From assembly GCA_944321955.1 (NCBI GenBank), contig CALUNG010000007.1, positions 1-64,000 of the forward strand: a stretch of 64,000 nt of DNA. Reading direction: 5' to 3'. Every line of letters begins with the position of its first letter. Position 1 is the first letter of the stretch. Positions 17,174 through 26,334 of this stretch are shown in pieces. This DNA comes from an uncultured Alistipes sp. (GTDB lineage Bacteria > Bacteroidota > Bacteroidia > Bacteroidales > Rikenellaceae). The translations under genes and the position numbers were made by a program. The notes beneath the pieces were generated by a model. The model was not told the DNA's origin. It saw only the letters and a list, made by a program, of their open reading frames with translations, and did no database searches.

Positions 17174-20100
17174 GACTGTTTTTTCTTTCTTGCGATTATG
17201 AATCCGTATTTCTCCTGGAGGCGCTGCATGATTATGAACATCGGCGGCACGAAGAATAACAGTGCCAATGTTCCGACGATCATGCCGCCGACTACGCCGG
17301 CACCGAGCGTACGGTTGCCGTTTGCGCTTGCACCGCTTGCGTAGAGCAGCGGCAGCATGCCGAATACGAGCGTCAGTACGGTCATCAGTATCGGGCGCAG
17401 ACGGACCTTGGCGGCATCGAAAGCCGCGGCCTCGATGCTCATGCCTGCACGGCGGCGCTGTGCGGCGTATTCGGTTATGAGGATTGCCGTTTTGGCCAGC
17501 AGGCCTATGATCATGATCATACCGGTCTGCAGGTAGATGTTGTTCTCGACGCCGAAGAGGTTTGCCGCGGCGAAACATCCCAGAATACCGAACGGAACTG
17601 ACAGTATCACGGCGAACGGTACGAAGAAACTCTCGTAGAGCGAGCAGAGCAGCAGGTAGATGAAGATCACACAGACGACAAGTATGTAGACCGTGTTGTC
17701 CGACGAACTCTCCTCGCGCGACGAGCTGCCGAATTCGTATCCGTAGCCTTCGGGCAGTGTCTGTTCGGCCACCTCGGCGATGGCGTCGATCACGTCGCCC
17801 GAGCTGTATCCGTCGGCCATTGTTATGTTGGCCGATATCGAATTGAACAGGTTGAAGCGGCTGAGACTCTCCGGCCCGTAGGTCTTTGTCAGCGTCACGA
17901 ACTGGCTTACGGGGGCCATCTCGTTGCCGTTGCGGAAGTAGATGTTGTCGAGCGACGACGGGTCGAGACGATATTCGGGATCGGCCTGCACGATCACGCG
18001 GTAAACTTTCGAAAAACGTATGATGTTCGAGGCGTAAATACCGCCGTAATAGCCCGACACCACGTCGAGAATGTCCGTGGGCGAGACGCCTGCGCGTTTG
18101 CATTTGCCGGCATCTACGTCGACTACATACTGTACGTAGTCGACCTTGAACGAACTGAATGCCGACATCACTTCAGGCCGTTGGTTGAGTGCCGCGAGGA
18201 ACTGTTGGGTTATGTCGTAGAAATCATTTATGTCGCCGCCCTTGCGGTCCTGAAGATAGAGCTCAACGGCGTTACCCGTACCGTATCCGTCGATCATGCT
18301 CGGCGCCATGACGAAGACCTCGGCATCCTTTATTGCACGCATGTCGCTGTTCAGACGCTCCATGATGGCCGTCGAGGAGTGCCCGTCGCCCTTGCGGTCG
18401 TCCCAGTCCTTGAGCTGCAGGATAAGCATGCCGCTCGATGAGCCGCTGCCGCCGGTCATGCTGTGTCCCACCACGCGGGAGTAGGCCTTGATTTCGGGGT
18501 AGGTGCGTATGACTGCCTCGATCTTGTCGAGTATGCCGTCGGTGAATCGGGTGTTGCTTCCGGGAGCCGTGCTTACGGTTACGAACAGCGTACCGGTATC
18601 CTCGCTCGGAATAAGTCCAGTCTTGGTACCCTTCATCAACAGTATCGCGCATGCCATGGCGCAGACGAGTCCGACTCCGGCCAGCCATTTGTGCCTGAAT
18701 ATCACCCGCAGACCCGATTCGTATTTGCGTGAGAGAGCCTCGTACGATACTTCGTATGCCTTCTTGACCATCGTCTTGAATTTGCGGTCCGGCGACTTGT
18801 GCTGCATCAGCAGGGCGCTGAGTGCCGGGCTCAGCGTCAGTGCGTTGACCATCGATATGGCGACTGCTACGGCCATCGTCAGTCCGAACTGGCGGTAAAA
18901 GATGCCGCTGGTGCCGCTCATGAACGATATCGGGATGAATACGGCCATGAAGACCACGGTCGAGGTGACGACGGCCGCCGTGATCTCGTGCATGGCAGAG
19001 ACCGTGGCCTCCGCAGCATTCTCTTCGCCCTCCTCCATCTTGGCCTGCACGGCCTCGACCACCACTATGGCGTCGTCGACGACGGTTCCGATCACGAGAA
19101 TCAGCGCAAACAGCGTCAGCAGGTTGAGGCTGAAGCCCAGAAGGTAGATGACGGCGAACGATCCGACGAGCGAAACGATGAGCGAAAGTGTCGGTATGAG
19201 CGTCAGCTTGTAGTCGTGCAGGAAGAAGAATACGACCAGCACGACCAGTATGATGGCTTCGAAGAGGGTCTTGGCAACCTCGGATATCGAGGCGAAGAGG
19301 AAGTCGTTGGTGTTCTGCAGGTAGAGGTAGTCGAGTCCTGCGGGAAACGACTTGGACAGCTCTTCGAGCAGGGCCTCGATCTGCAGGTTTATCTCCGTGG
19401 CGTTCGATCCTGCCGTCTGGTTGATCATCATCGTCACGCCCGGATGCCCGTTAAGGCCGCCTATGTAGCTGTACTCCTGGCTGCCGAGTTCTATCCTGGC
19501 TATATCCTTGAGACGCAGTACCTCACCGTCGGCCGTCGAGCGTACCACCAGCTCCCCGAACTCTTCGGGCGTCTGGTAGCGCCCGCGGTACTTCATCGTG
19601 TAGGTGAAGACGTTGTCGGAGTTCTCGCCGAACGATCCGGTCGAGGCCTCGATGTTCTGCTCGTCGAGTACGGCCGTTATGTCCGATGGAACGAGCCCGT
19701 AGTGCGCCATCTCCTCGGGATTGAGCCATATTCGCATGCTGTAGGTGCCGCCCATGCAGCGTACCTCGCCGACACCCTCGATACGCTGTATCTGCGGGGC
19801 GATGTTGATGTTGATGTAGTTGGTGATGAACGTCTCGTCGAACGAATCGTCGGGACTCTACACTCCGATGAGGGCCAACGTGCTTATCTGACGCTTCTCG
19901 ACCGTTACGCCGATCTTCGTCACTTCGCCCGGTAGCTGCCCCTGGGCCTCGGAGACCTTGTTCTGTACGTTTACGGCCGCCTGGTCGGGGTCGGTGCCCT
20001 GCTTGAAATAGATGTTGATGCTGGCCGAACCGGACGATGCGCTCGATTCCATGTAGGTCATGTGCTCGACGCCGTTGATCGCCTCCTCGAGCGGTATGAT

Positions 20101-20286
20101 GACGGCCTTCTGTACGGTCTCGGCGCTGGCTCCCATGTATGTGGCCGACACGTGTACGGTCGGAGGAGCTATGTCCGGAAACTTCTCGATCGAGAGCGAC
20201 GTAAGTGCAAGTATCCCCAGAAACACGATACCTATGGAGATGCAGATGGCCAGTACGGGCCTCTCTATGAATTTGTTCTCGCTCAT
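17170..20286 (-). pseudogene. RND (HAE1/AcrB-type) efflux pump interrupted by one in-frame TAG
   Basis: Reading from the ATG at 20286 gives 1038 codons to the stop at 17170, the normal size of an AcrB-type proton-driven exporter. Codon 143 (bases 19858-19860) is TAG. The frame and homology continue directly after it: before the stop is TLALIGV, after it SPDDSFDETFITNYI, exactly as in intact pumps, where this position is usually a Tyr or similar. The rest is complete, including the transmembrane Asp pair in VIGTVVDDAIVVVEA and twelve hydrophobic helices. The flanking adaptor and channel genes are intact and overlap or abut normally. The TAG may be a recent nonsense mutation, a sequencing error, or (least likely) readthrough. 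The internal ATG at 19755 would give only a pump lacking TM1. Confidence 0.85.
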
Positions 20287-20292
20287 GGCACT

Positions 20293-21432
20293 CTAATCTT
20301 TTGCGGTTGTGTCGTTGCCGGCAGTCGTCTCCTCACGCACGCGTATGCCGTCGCGGAGCAGACCTGCTCCCGAGGCTATGATCTCGTCCCCGGCCTGCAG
20401 ACCGGAGAGAACGATGTACCGGCGTCCGTCGTCGGTGGCCGATACGGTTATCTGCGTCGATTTGGTCACGCCGTCGACAACCTTGTACACTAATACCTTG
20501 TCCTGCAGCTCAAACGTCGCCTCCTGCGGTATGGTGATTACGTCGTGGTAGTGCTGCGGTATCAGTATGCTGCCGTTGGCGCCGCTGTGCAGCAACTTTT
20601 CGGGATTGGGAAAGACGGCCCTCAGCGAAACGGCTCCGGTCGTCTCGCTGATCACGCCGCTGATGCTCGCTATGCGTCCGGTGTGGTCGTAGATGCGGCC
20701 GTTGCTGAGCTTCAACCGTACGTCGGGCATCTGTTTCAGCGCATTGTCGAGCGTACCGTATGTGCCGGCGAGGTCGAGTAGCCGGTTCTCGTTTATGGAG
20801 AAGTAGACGTACATCTGCGAATTGTCGGATACGGTGGTCAGCGGCTGCGACATCGAGGAGCTTACGAGCGATCCCTCGCGGTAGGGCAGTGTGCCTACAA
20901 CGCCGTCCGAAGGGCTTGTAACCTCGGTGTACGACAGGTTGTTGGCTGCATTTATGCGTTCGGCCTCCATCTGTGCACGCGTGGCCTGAGCCGTATGCAG
21001 TGCATTCAGTGCCGTCTTCATCTCGTAGGCCGACACCACCTTGTTCTCGTACAGTTCGTTTGTACTGTCGTATTCGAGCCGGGCCGTCTCTATGCCAACT
21101 TCGGCAGCCGCCAGATTGGCTTCGGCTACCCTCAGTGCGGCTTCGTACGGTACGCGGTCTATGACAAAGAGGGTCTCGCCCTTGCGGACGCTCTCTCCTT
21201 CGGTGACGCACACTTTCGTTATTTTGCCCGAGATCTGCGGGTATATCTCTATGTCCTGACGTCCGCGTATCGTCGCCGAATACGACGTGGTTACGGTTTC
21301 GTCGCCCGGCGCTACGACAAGCGTCGGATAATCTCCTGCTGAAACGGCTGCCGTCGCATCCTTGCATGACGGCAGCAGCACCACCATGCCTGCGGACACG
21401 ATGGCCATCGAAATTTCGAATAACCTTTTCAT
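20293..21432 (-). CDS. RND efflux periplasmic adaptor (membrane fusion protein)
   Basis: The 379-residue lipoprotein-type adaptor (signal peptide ending LPSC, Cys about 23) bridges the inner-membrane pump and the TolC-like channel. The barrel-sandwich/lipoyl halves are seen as IEIYPQISGKITKVCVTEGESVRKGE and SYTEVTSPSDGVVG. They flank a helical hairpin (about 100-165), followed by beta-barrel and membrane-proximal domains (ISGVISETTGAVSLRAVFPN). The start overlaps the TetR stop by 4 bp and the pump begins 6 bp after its stop, so all four genes are one transcript. No substrate can be read from sequence. Confidence 0.94.
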   Translation of the reverse strand: MKRLFEISMAIVSAGMVVLLPSCKDATAAVSAGDYPTLVVAPGDETVTTSYSATIRGRQDIEIYPQISGKITKVCVTEGESVRKGETLFVIDRVPYEAALRVAEANLAAAEVGIETARLEYDSTNELYENKVVSAYEMKTALNALHTAQATRAQMEAERINAANNLSYTEVTSPSDGVVGTLPYREGSLVSSSMSQPLTTVSDNSQMYVYFSINENRLLDLAGTYGTLDNALKQMPDVRLKLSNGRIYDHTGRIASISGVISETTGAVSLRAVFPNPEKLLHSGANGSILIPQHYHDVITIPQEATFELQDKVLVYKVVDGVTKSTQITVSATDDGRRYIVLSGLQAGDEIIASGAGLLRDGIRVREETTAGNDTTAKD

Positions 21433-22031
21433 ATGTTATGATGATTGTATATTGTTTCGAGTTTGTTGCGGCCACGGTCGGTGCAGATGCCTGCCAGACA
21501 TACCTTTATGGCGTAGGTGAAGACGCGGCGCCGGTCGTCGCCGTCGAAAGATCTGTTGCCGGCCGACAGCAGCAGCCCTTCGGCCAGATCCATGACCCTC
21601 GACGGATCGGTCTCCGGCTCGACGAGCCCTTCGATCTTGGCCTGCGTGACAAGCCCGGTGACTATCTCCGCAAGAGGCATGCGGTATTGTGCATCGATCA
21701 GTTCACGAATGTCCCGCCATTTCTCGACATCGCGGCGAAAGGCCGGATGTATCGTGTCGAGCAGCGCATATACCATGTCGGCCGTGGTGGCCAGCCCCTG
21801 CAGGCAACCCATGCCGACAATGCCCATGCGGATTGCCTGCAGACTCTTTTCGGAGCGTGTCTCGATACATTTGCACAGCAGTTCCGTCTTGTCGGCGAAG
21901 TGTTCGTATATGGTCCGTTTCGAGATGTGCAGCTCTTCGGAGACAAGCTCCATGGTAGTGCCTTTGATGCCGTATCTGGCAAACAGATCTGCCGACATGT
22001 CGGCTATTCCGTATTTCGTATTCTTCTCCAT
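21429..22031 (-). CDS. TetR-family repressor of the efflux operon
   Basis: The 200-residue product has an N-terminal TetR helix-turn-helix (ADLFARYGIKGTTMELVSEE, then LHISKRTIYEHFADKTELL, about 12-58) and a variable ligand-binding C-terminal part. It is first in the efflux operon, which suggests autoregulation and release by a pump substrate. The frame opens at 22061, but the family start is MEKNTKYGI at 22031. Palindromes 40-80 bp upstream are plausible operator sites. Confidence 0.92.
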   Translation of the reverse strand: MEKNTKYGIADMSADLFARYGIKGTTMELVSEELHISKRTIYEHFADKTELLCKCIETRSEKSLQAIRMGIVGMGCLQGLATTADMVYALLDTIHPAFRRDVEKWRDIRELIDAQYRMPLAEIVTGLVTQAKIEGLVEPETDPSRVMDLAEGLLLSAGNRSFDGDDRRRVFTYAIKVCLAGICTDRGRNKLETIYNHHNI

Positions 22032-22058
22032 ACCCGGACGTTTTATCGTTTTCAGGCA

Positions 22059-22108
22059 CAAATATCGACGGCCAACCGGTAAACCGGTTTGTTTTGCACG
22101 GTACCGTG
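22059..22108. promoter_or_regulatory. TetR operon promoter/operator region
   Basis: On the minus strand 22066-22059 reads GATATTTG, one base off TAnnTTTG. Just upstream are two dyads: AACCGG-TAAA-CCGGTT at 22074-22089, overlapping the expected -33 region, and the perfect 12-bp palindrome CACGGTACCGTG at 22097-22108. Binding by the TetR protein, the divergent AraC protein or both is inference. Confidence 0.45.
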
Positions 22109-22242
22109 TTTGTCGAAATGAAACATTTTCGGAATATTGTGCTGCCGTTTTTGCGATTGTAAAACAATTTTTGTCATAATCAAAACGTTATATCGACGTA
22201 TATCCGCAGCGGAGTATGTGTGGATTATTATGCAGGCCGAAT

Positions 22243-23118
22243 ATGAATTTTCAAGAATACGCAAACAGACATGAGACCGGATGTCTCGTTCTGGATGAAG
22301 GTTTCGCCCTGTGCGAACTCGACGGCAGGGCGAGGGATGAGTTGCCCATGTATTTCGATAACGTGCATTCGATCATCTTCATAGCCGAAGGTGAACTGAC
22401 GGCCGAAATAGGCGGCAAACCATACCGGTTCTCACGCAACGGTTTTGCCGATGTCATAGATGCGATACCATTCGGCATAACCTCCGTGTCGCGCGATCTG
22501 CGTGCATGGCATCTGTTGCTTACGGAGGATTTTCTCGCCGGTGTGATAAAGAACCGGCCGCCTTTCCCGTTTTCATACATGCTGGAGATGCGCGAGCGTC
22601 CGGTGGCGACGGTCGATGACGAAACGATGTCGGTCTATTTGCATCGTATGAAGGAGATCGCCCGTGTCATGAGCAACACGCATCATCACTTCCGTGCCGA
22701 GATGGTGCGCAATGCCGTGTGGATGTTCCTGCTCGACGTGGCCGACGCATACATGCGCCATTGCGAATCGGAGCGCTCGGGCGACGATTCGGGCCGTATG
22801 AAGATGCTTTTCGCCCGTTTCATGTACATGTTGCCGCAACATGTGCGCGAAGGACATACCGTCGGCTTCTTCGCTTCGAAGCTCTGCATAACGCCGCAGT
22901 ATCTCAACCGTATCGTACGGCGCATTTCGGGCGGATCGGCATCCGAGACGATCAACAGACTGCTCGTCGGGGAAATAGTGAAGCTGTTGAAAGACAGTGA
23001 TATTTCGATGCAGGAGATTGCCGATGCCCTCAATTTTGCGGATCAGGCTACGATGACCAAATTCTTCAGACGTCACAAGGGGTGTTCCCCGACCGAGTAC
23101 CGCAAGGCAAACCGTTGA
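22243..23118 (+). CDS. AraC-family transcriptional regulator
   Basis: The 291-residue product has an N-terminal cupin-like sensing region (about 10-150; VLDEGFALCELDG, AEGELTAEIGG) and a C-terminal double helix-turn-helix. The latter is seen as VGFFASKLCITPQYLNRIV and ISMQEIADALNFADQATMTK, followed by the FFRRHKGCSPTEYRK signature. The gene is divergent from the TetR-RND operon across 211 bp, so it may co-regulate efflux, although no direct evidence ties them. The frame opens at 22216; the ATG at 22243 fits the family N-terminus. Confidence 0.9.
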   Translation: MNFQEYANRHETGCLVLDEGFALCELDGRARDELPMYFDNVHSIIFIAEGELTAEIGGKPYRFSRNGFADVIDAIPFGITSVSRDLRAWHLLLTEDFLAGVIKNRPPFPFSYMLEMRERPVATVDDETMSVYLHRMKEIARVMSNTHHHFRAEMVRNAVWMFLLDVADAYMRHCESERSGDDSGRMKMLFARFMYMLPQHVREGHTVGFFASKLCITPQYLNRIVRRISGGSASETINRLLVGEIVKLLKDSDISMQEIADALNFADQATMTKFFRRHKGCSPTEYRKANR

Positions 23119-23228
23119 GACGTCGTCCGCGTTTCGTCGCAATGCGGCGTAGGCGTGAAACTCTCCCGCATGTCGTACAAAGTGTCGTGTATTGGCAGGC
23201 TATGTGCATTGGATTCGTTGTATGACAA

Positions 23229-23236
23229 TATATTTG
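23229..23236 (+). promoter_or_regulatory. -7 promoter element for the small beta-barrel gene
   Basis: TATATTTG matches TAnnTTTG, with TTG at 23209-23211 17 bp upstream and the ATG 45 bp downstream. Confidence 0.6.
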
Positions 23237-23281
23237 CTATATTCGCATTATTGAGTGTTGTAACTAAAACATATTTTGCCC

Positions 23282-23866
23282 ATGAAACGATTGCTTTTCG
23301 CTTGCATTATTTCGTGCTTTGCATTTTGCCTGCCGGCGGTGTCGGCAAATCCAGGCCGTGACGTGCGTGCCCTCGAACTCGAAATAGGAGCCGGCGCCGT
23401 TTTCGGCAGCGACAAGTTGAATTTCGACAAGAACCGTATGGGAATCTCGGCTCTTGTCGAGGCCCGCTACAATCTGGCAAGCCTGCCGCTGGATGTGGGT
23501 CTGCAGGTCAATGGCGGCCTCTTCCACCGCGACATACAGTCGACGCGCAGCCTCAAGTTCAAGTCGCTGAACGTATTGGCTGTAGCCGATGTCAATCTTT
23601 TCAGGGCCAGGACGATATCGTTGTTCGCCGGTGCCGGGTTCGGTTATGCGCTCTACGGAGAGACGGCTCCGATTGCGTTCGACAGTTCCAAGGATTGGAG
23701 CGGATTCGAGACGGGCGGCGGAAAGAGCGGTATCTGTTTCATGCCGCGCGTGGGCGTGGAGTTGTTCCATCGCCTGCGTGTGACCTTCGACTACCGTTGG
23801 CAGGAGAAGGCCAACCGCCATTTCGACGTGACGCTCGGTTTCGTCTTCGGCGGAGGACGGAAGTAA
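23282..23866 (+). CDS. Small outer-membrane beta-barrel protein, function unknown
   Basis: The 194-residue product begins with a typical signal peptide (MKRLLFACIISCFAF, cleavage near VSA-NP). The mature part shows alternating polar/hydrophobic strands (ISALVEARYNLASLPLDVGL, GVELFHRLRVTFDYRW) and ends HFDVTLGFVFGGGRK, consistent with an 8-strand OMP_b-brl-type barrel. The last strand is followed by a short basic tail. The ATG two codons after the first Met of the frame is chosen because the signal peptide starts there. The MmcQ-like gene is 43 bp downstream. No specific role can be given. Confidence 0.8.
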   Translation: MKRLLFACIISCFAFCLPAVSANPGRDVRALELEIGAGAVFGSDKLNFDKNRMGISALVEARYNLASLPLDVGLQVNGGLFHRDIQSTRSLKFKSLNVLAVADVNLFRARTISLFAGAGFGYALYGETAPIAFDSSKDWSGFETGGGKSGICFMPRVGVELFHRLRVTFDYRWQEKANRHFDVTLGFVFGGGRK

Positions 23867-23909
23867 TCGGCCGCAACGGAGCGGATGATGCGTATTCAAT
23901 GCATGGCTT

Positions 23910-24245
23910 ATGGATATAGAGTCGTTTCGCAACTATTGTCTGTCATTGCCAGGCAGCAGTGAAAAGATGCCGTTCGAGAAGTTCTTTCGCGGGAAACATT
24001 CGTTTCTGGCGTTCTATGTGAACGGTCACATGTTCTGTTATTTCGATATCGACAAATTCGACCGTTGCAACATCAGATGTTCTCCCGAAATGATTGCGGA
24101 ACTCGAGGCTACGTACGAAGCCGTAGGGCGCCCATACAACCTGAGTCCCGAACATTGGATCGGAGTAAGGTTCGATGCCGATATGTCTGACGATGAACTC
24201 GAACGCCTCGTCCGGCAGTCGTACGAGATGGCTCGTGGCAAGTAG
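23910..24245 (+). CDS. MmcQ/YjbR-family protein
   Basis: The 111-residue cytoplasmic protein matches the MmcQ/YjbR family (CyaY-like fold, proposed DNA-binding). The usual stretches are present: N-terminal CLSLPGSSEKMPF, the FYVNGHMFCYFDID strand pair, and the C-terminal HWIGVRFDADMSDDELERLV with a final helix. Length is normal. It may share a transcript with the barrel gene upstream. The biochemical role of the family is not settled. Confidence 0.88.
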   Translation: MDIESFRNYCLSLPGSSEKMPFEKFFRGKHSFLAFYVNGHMFCYFDIDKFDRCNIRCSPEMIAELEATYEAVGRPYNLSPEHWIGVRFDADMSDDELERLVRQSYEMARGK

Positions 24246-24350
24246 CGGCATACGGCGACGATCGAGCGATTCTGCGAATAATAGCCGAATAGATACGTAT
24301 ACGGCCTCCATGTATTGCAACCTACCGGATGCGGGTGGTGCTGAAAACAA

Positions 24351-24385
24351 AAATCCCTGAAAATGACAATCATTTTCAGGGATTT
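24351..24385. terminator. Bidirectional terminator between MmcQ gene and tRNA-Leu
   Basis: A perfect 16-bp stem (24351-24366 with 24370-24385) around CAA begins with AAAT and ends ATTT. It lies directly downstream of the tRNA on the minus strand. The plus-strand gene ends about 105 bp before it. Confidence 0.85.
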
Positions 24386-24389
24386 CTCG

Positions 24390-24473
24390 TACCCAGAGCC
24401 GGGGTCGAACCGGCACAGGGGTGAACCTACTGGTGTTTGAGACCAGCGCGTCTACCGATTCCGCCATCTGGGC
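24390..24473 (-). tRNA. tRNA-Leu (anticodon CAA)
   Basis: The minus strand folds as a class II tRNA of 84 nt: acceptor GCCCAGA with TCTGGGT, D arm with GGTAGACGC, anticodon stem CTGGT/ACCAG with loop CTCAAAC (anticodon CAA at 24437-24439). A short variable arm and the T arm GCCGGTTCGACCCCGGC follow. It should read UUG. The 3' CCA is not encoded, so it must be added by tRNA nucleotidyltransferase. Confidence 0.96.
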
Positions 24474-24498
24474 AGACGATTCGGGTCGAATCGGGTAG

Positions 24499-24506
24499 CA
24501 AAGGTA
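24499..24506 (-). promoter_or_regulatory. -7 promoter element for tRNA-Leu
   Basis: Minus-strand TACCTTTG matches TAnnTTTG, 25 bp before the tRNA 5' end. It is back to back with the SulP promoter. Confidence 0.65.
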
Positions 24507-24547
24507 TAAAAATTTTCCGCAATACAACCGTTTAGCGGAAAAAAATA

Positions 24548-24555
24548 TATCTTTG
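24548..24555 (+). promoter_or_regulatory. -7 promoter element for the SulP gene
   Basis: TATCTTTG matches TAnnTTTG and lies 66 bp before the ATG at 24622. Confidence 0.65.
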
Positions 24556-24621
24556 CCCCCGTTTTTACAAGGTTGTCAGGTTACAACATTACTATTATAC
24601 CCAATCACACCCAAATCGTTT

Positions 24622-26334
24622 ATGGAAATAAGGAATACGATCGATTTCCATCCGAAACTCGTTTCGGCTCTTCGCAACTACTCCAAATCACGTTTTTCGT
24701 CCGACCTGATGGCCGGAGTCATTGTCGGCATCGTGGCTCTGCCGCTTGCCATTGCATTCGGTATCGCTTCGGGCGTAAGTCCCGAGAAGGGATTGATTAC
24801 GGCCATTGTCGGCGGTCTTATCGTGTCGCTGCTGGGCGGCAGCAATGTCCAGATAGGCGGCCCGACCGGAGCCTTCATCGTAATCGTCTACGGTATTATC
24901 GCCAAGTTCGGTTTCGAGGGACTGGCCATAGCCACGTTCATAGCGGGCATCATTTTGCTGCTGCTCGGGCTGCTGAAACTCGGTACGGTCATCAAGTTCA
25001 TTCCTTATCCCATAGTCGTGGGCTTCACGAGCGGTATCGCCATTACGATCTTCACCACGCAGATCAAGGATCTATTCGGCCTGCAGATTACTGACGTACC
25101 GGCCGATTTCCTCTCGAAGTGGGCCGTATATTTCCGGAATTTCGATACGACCAATCTCTATGCTCTGGGCATTGGCCTGCTTAGTATCCTCATCATAGTG
25201 CTCACTCCGAAGATCTCGCGCCGCATACCCGGTTCACTCGTGGCCATCGTGCTGATGACCATCCTGTCGTATGTGCTGCGCCGCTTCGCCGGCATTGACT
25301 CCATCGAGACCATCGGCGACCGCTTCACCATCAACGCCGCGATGCCCATGCCGTCGAAGATCAGCTTTAACATGGAGACCATAAACATGCTCCTCCCGTC
25401 GGCCTTTACCATTGCGGTTCTCGGGGCCATCGAGTCGCTGCTGTCGGCGACGGTAGCCGACGGCGTGACGGGCGACCGCCACAATTCCAATACCGAACTG
25501 ATGGCTCAGGGCGCTGCCAACATCATTGTACCGCTCTTCGGCGGCATACCGGTAACGGGTGCGATAGCCCGTACGATGACCAACATCAACAACGGCGGGC
25601 GTACTCCCGTGGCCGGCATCATACATGCCGTGGTGCTGCTGTTGATACTGCTGTTCCTCTCGCCGCTGACCAAACACATACCGATGTCGTGCCTTGCCGG
25701 CGTGCTGGTTATGGTGTCATACAACATGAGCGACTGGCGGACGGTCCGTTCGATGATGCACAATCCCAAATCGGACGTGGCGGTACTCGTGACCACGCTC
25801 GTACTGACCGTGGTATTCGACCTCACGATCGCCATAGAGGTGGGGCTGGTGATGGCCATACTTCTCTTCATGAAGCGTGTGATGGAGAGTACGCAGATCA
25901 AGGTCATCCACGACGAGATGGAGGTCCACCACGACGGCGAACGCAACGACGAGCAGCTGACCATTCCTGCCGGCGTCGAGGTTTACGAGATCGAGGGACC
26001 CTTCTTCTTCGGTATAGCCAACAAGTTCGACGAGGCGATGCGGCGTCTCGGCGACAAGTCTCCGATACGTATAGTACGCATGCGCAAGGTGTCGTTCATC
26101 GATTCTACGGGCCTGCACAATCTCGAGATATTCATCCGTTCGTCCCACAAGGAGGGGCGTGTGGTCATTCTTTCGGGTGTCCACAAGAAGGTGCGTTCCG
26201 AACTTGAGCATGGCGGTATCTGCGCCCTTGTCGGCGAGGATAACGTCTGCGATCACATACATAAAGCTCTTGCACGGGCCGAAACGGTCGCACAAGAGCT
26301 CGGTATGGTGAAGTCGGACGGGGCTACTGCTTAG
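24622..26334 (+). CDS. SulP-family anion transporter with STAS domain
   Basis: The 570-residue inner-membrane transporter has 12-14 hydrophobic segments with the SulP signature region (VGIVALPLAIAFGIASGVSP, then GLITAIVGGLIVSLLGGSNV). A cytoplasmic STAS domain (about 440-560) follows, seen as PAGVEVYEIEGPFFFGIANK and VSFIDSTGLHNLEIF. The family carries sulfate, bicarbonate or other anions; nothing here fixes the substrate. The frame opens at 24553, but the promoter at 24548-24555 and the family N-terminus favour 24622. Its 3' end overlaps the convergent exchanger gene by 11 bp. Confidence 0.94.
   Translation: MEIRNTIDFHPKLVSALRNYSKSRFSSDLMAGVIVGIVALPLAIAFGIASGVSPEKGLITAIVGGLIVSLLGGSNVQIGGPTGAFIVIVYGIIAKFGFEGLAIATFIAGIILLLLGLLKLGTVIKFIPYPIVVGFTSGIAITIFTTQIKDLFGLQITDVPADFLSKWAVYFRNFDTTNLYALGIGLLSILIIVLTPKISRRIPGSLVAIVLMTILSYVLRRFAGIDSIETIGDRFTINAAMPMPSKISFNMETINMLLPSAFTIAVLGAIESLLSATVADGVTGDRHNSNTELMAQGAANIIVPLFGGIPVTGAIARTMTNINNGGRTPVAGIIHAVVLLLILLFLSPLTKHIPMSCLAGVLVMVSYNMSDWRTVRSMMHNPKSDVAVLVTTLVLTVVFDLTIAIEVGLVMAILLFMKRVMESTQIKVIHDEMEVHHDGERNDEQLTIPAGVEVYEIEGPFFFGIANKFDEAMRRLGDKSPIRIVRMRKVSFIDSTGLHNLEIFIRSSHKEGRVVILSGVHKKVRSELEHGGICALVGEDNVCDHIHKALARAETVAQELGMVKSDGATA

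Noticed and set aside
17174..18103. Upstream extension of the TolC-like frame inside the pump gene
   Set aside because: The extension is Arg/His-rich with no homology, while a lipoprotein signal peptide starts at the ATG at 17173.
19755..19860. Treating the two pump fragments as two separate genes
   Set aside because: Sequence continues in the same frame across one TAG, and neither fragment alone is a complete RND protein.
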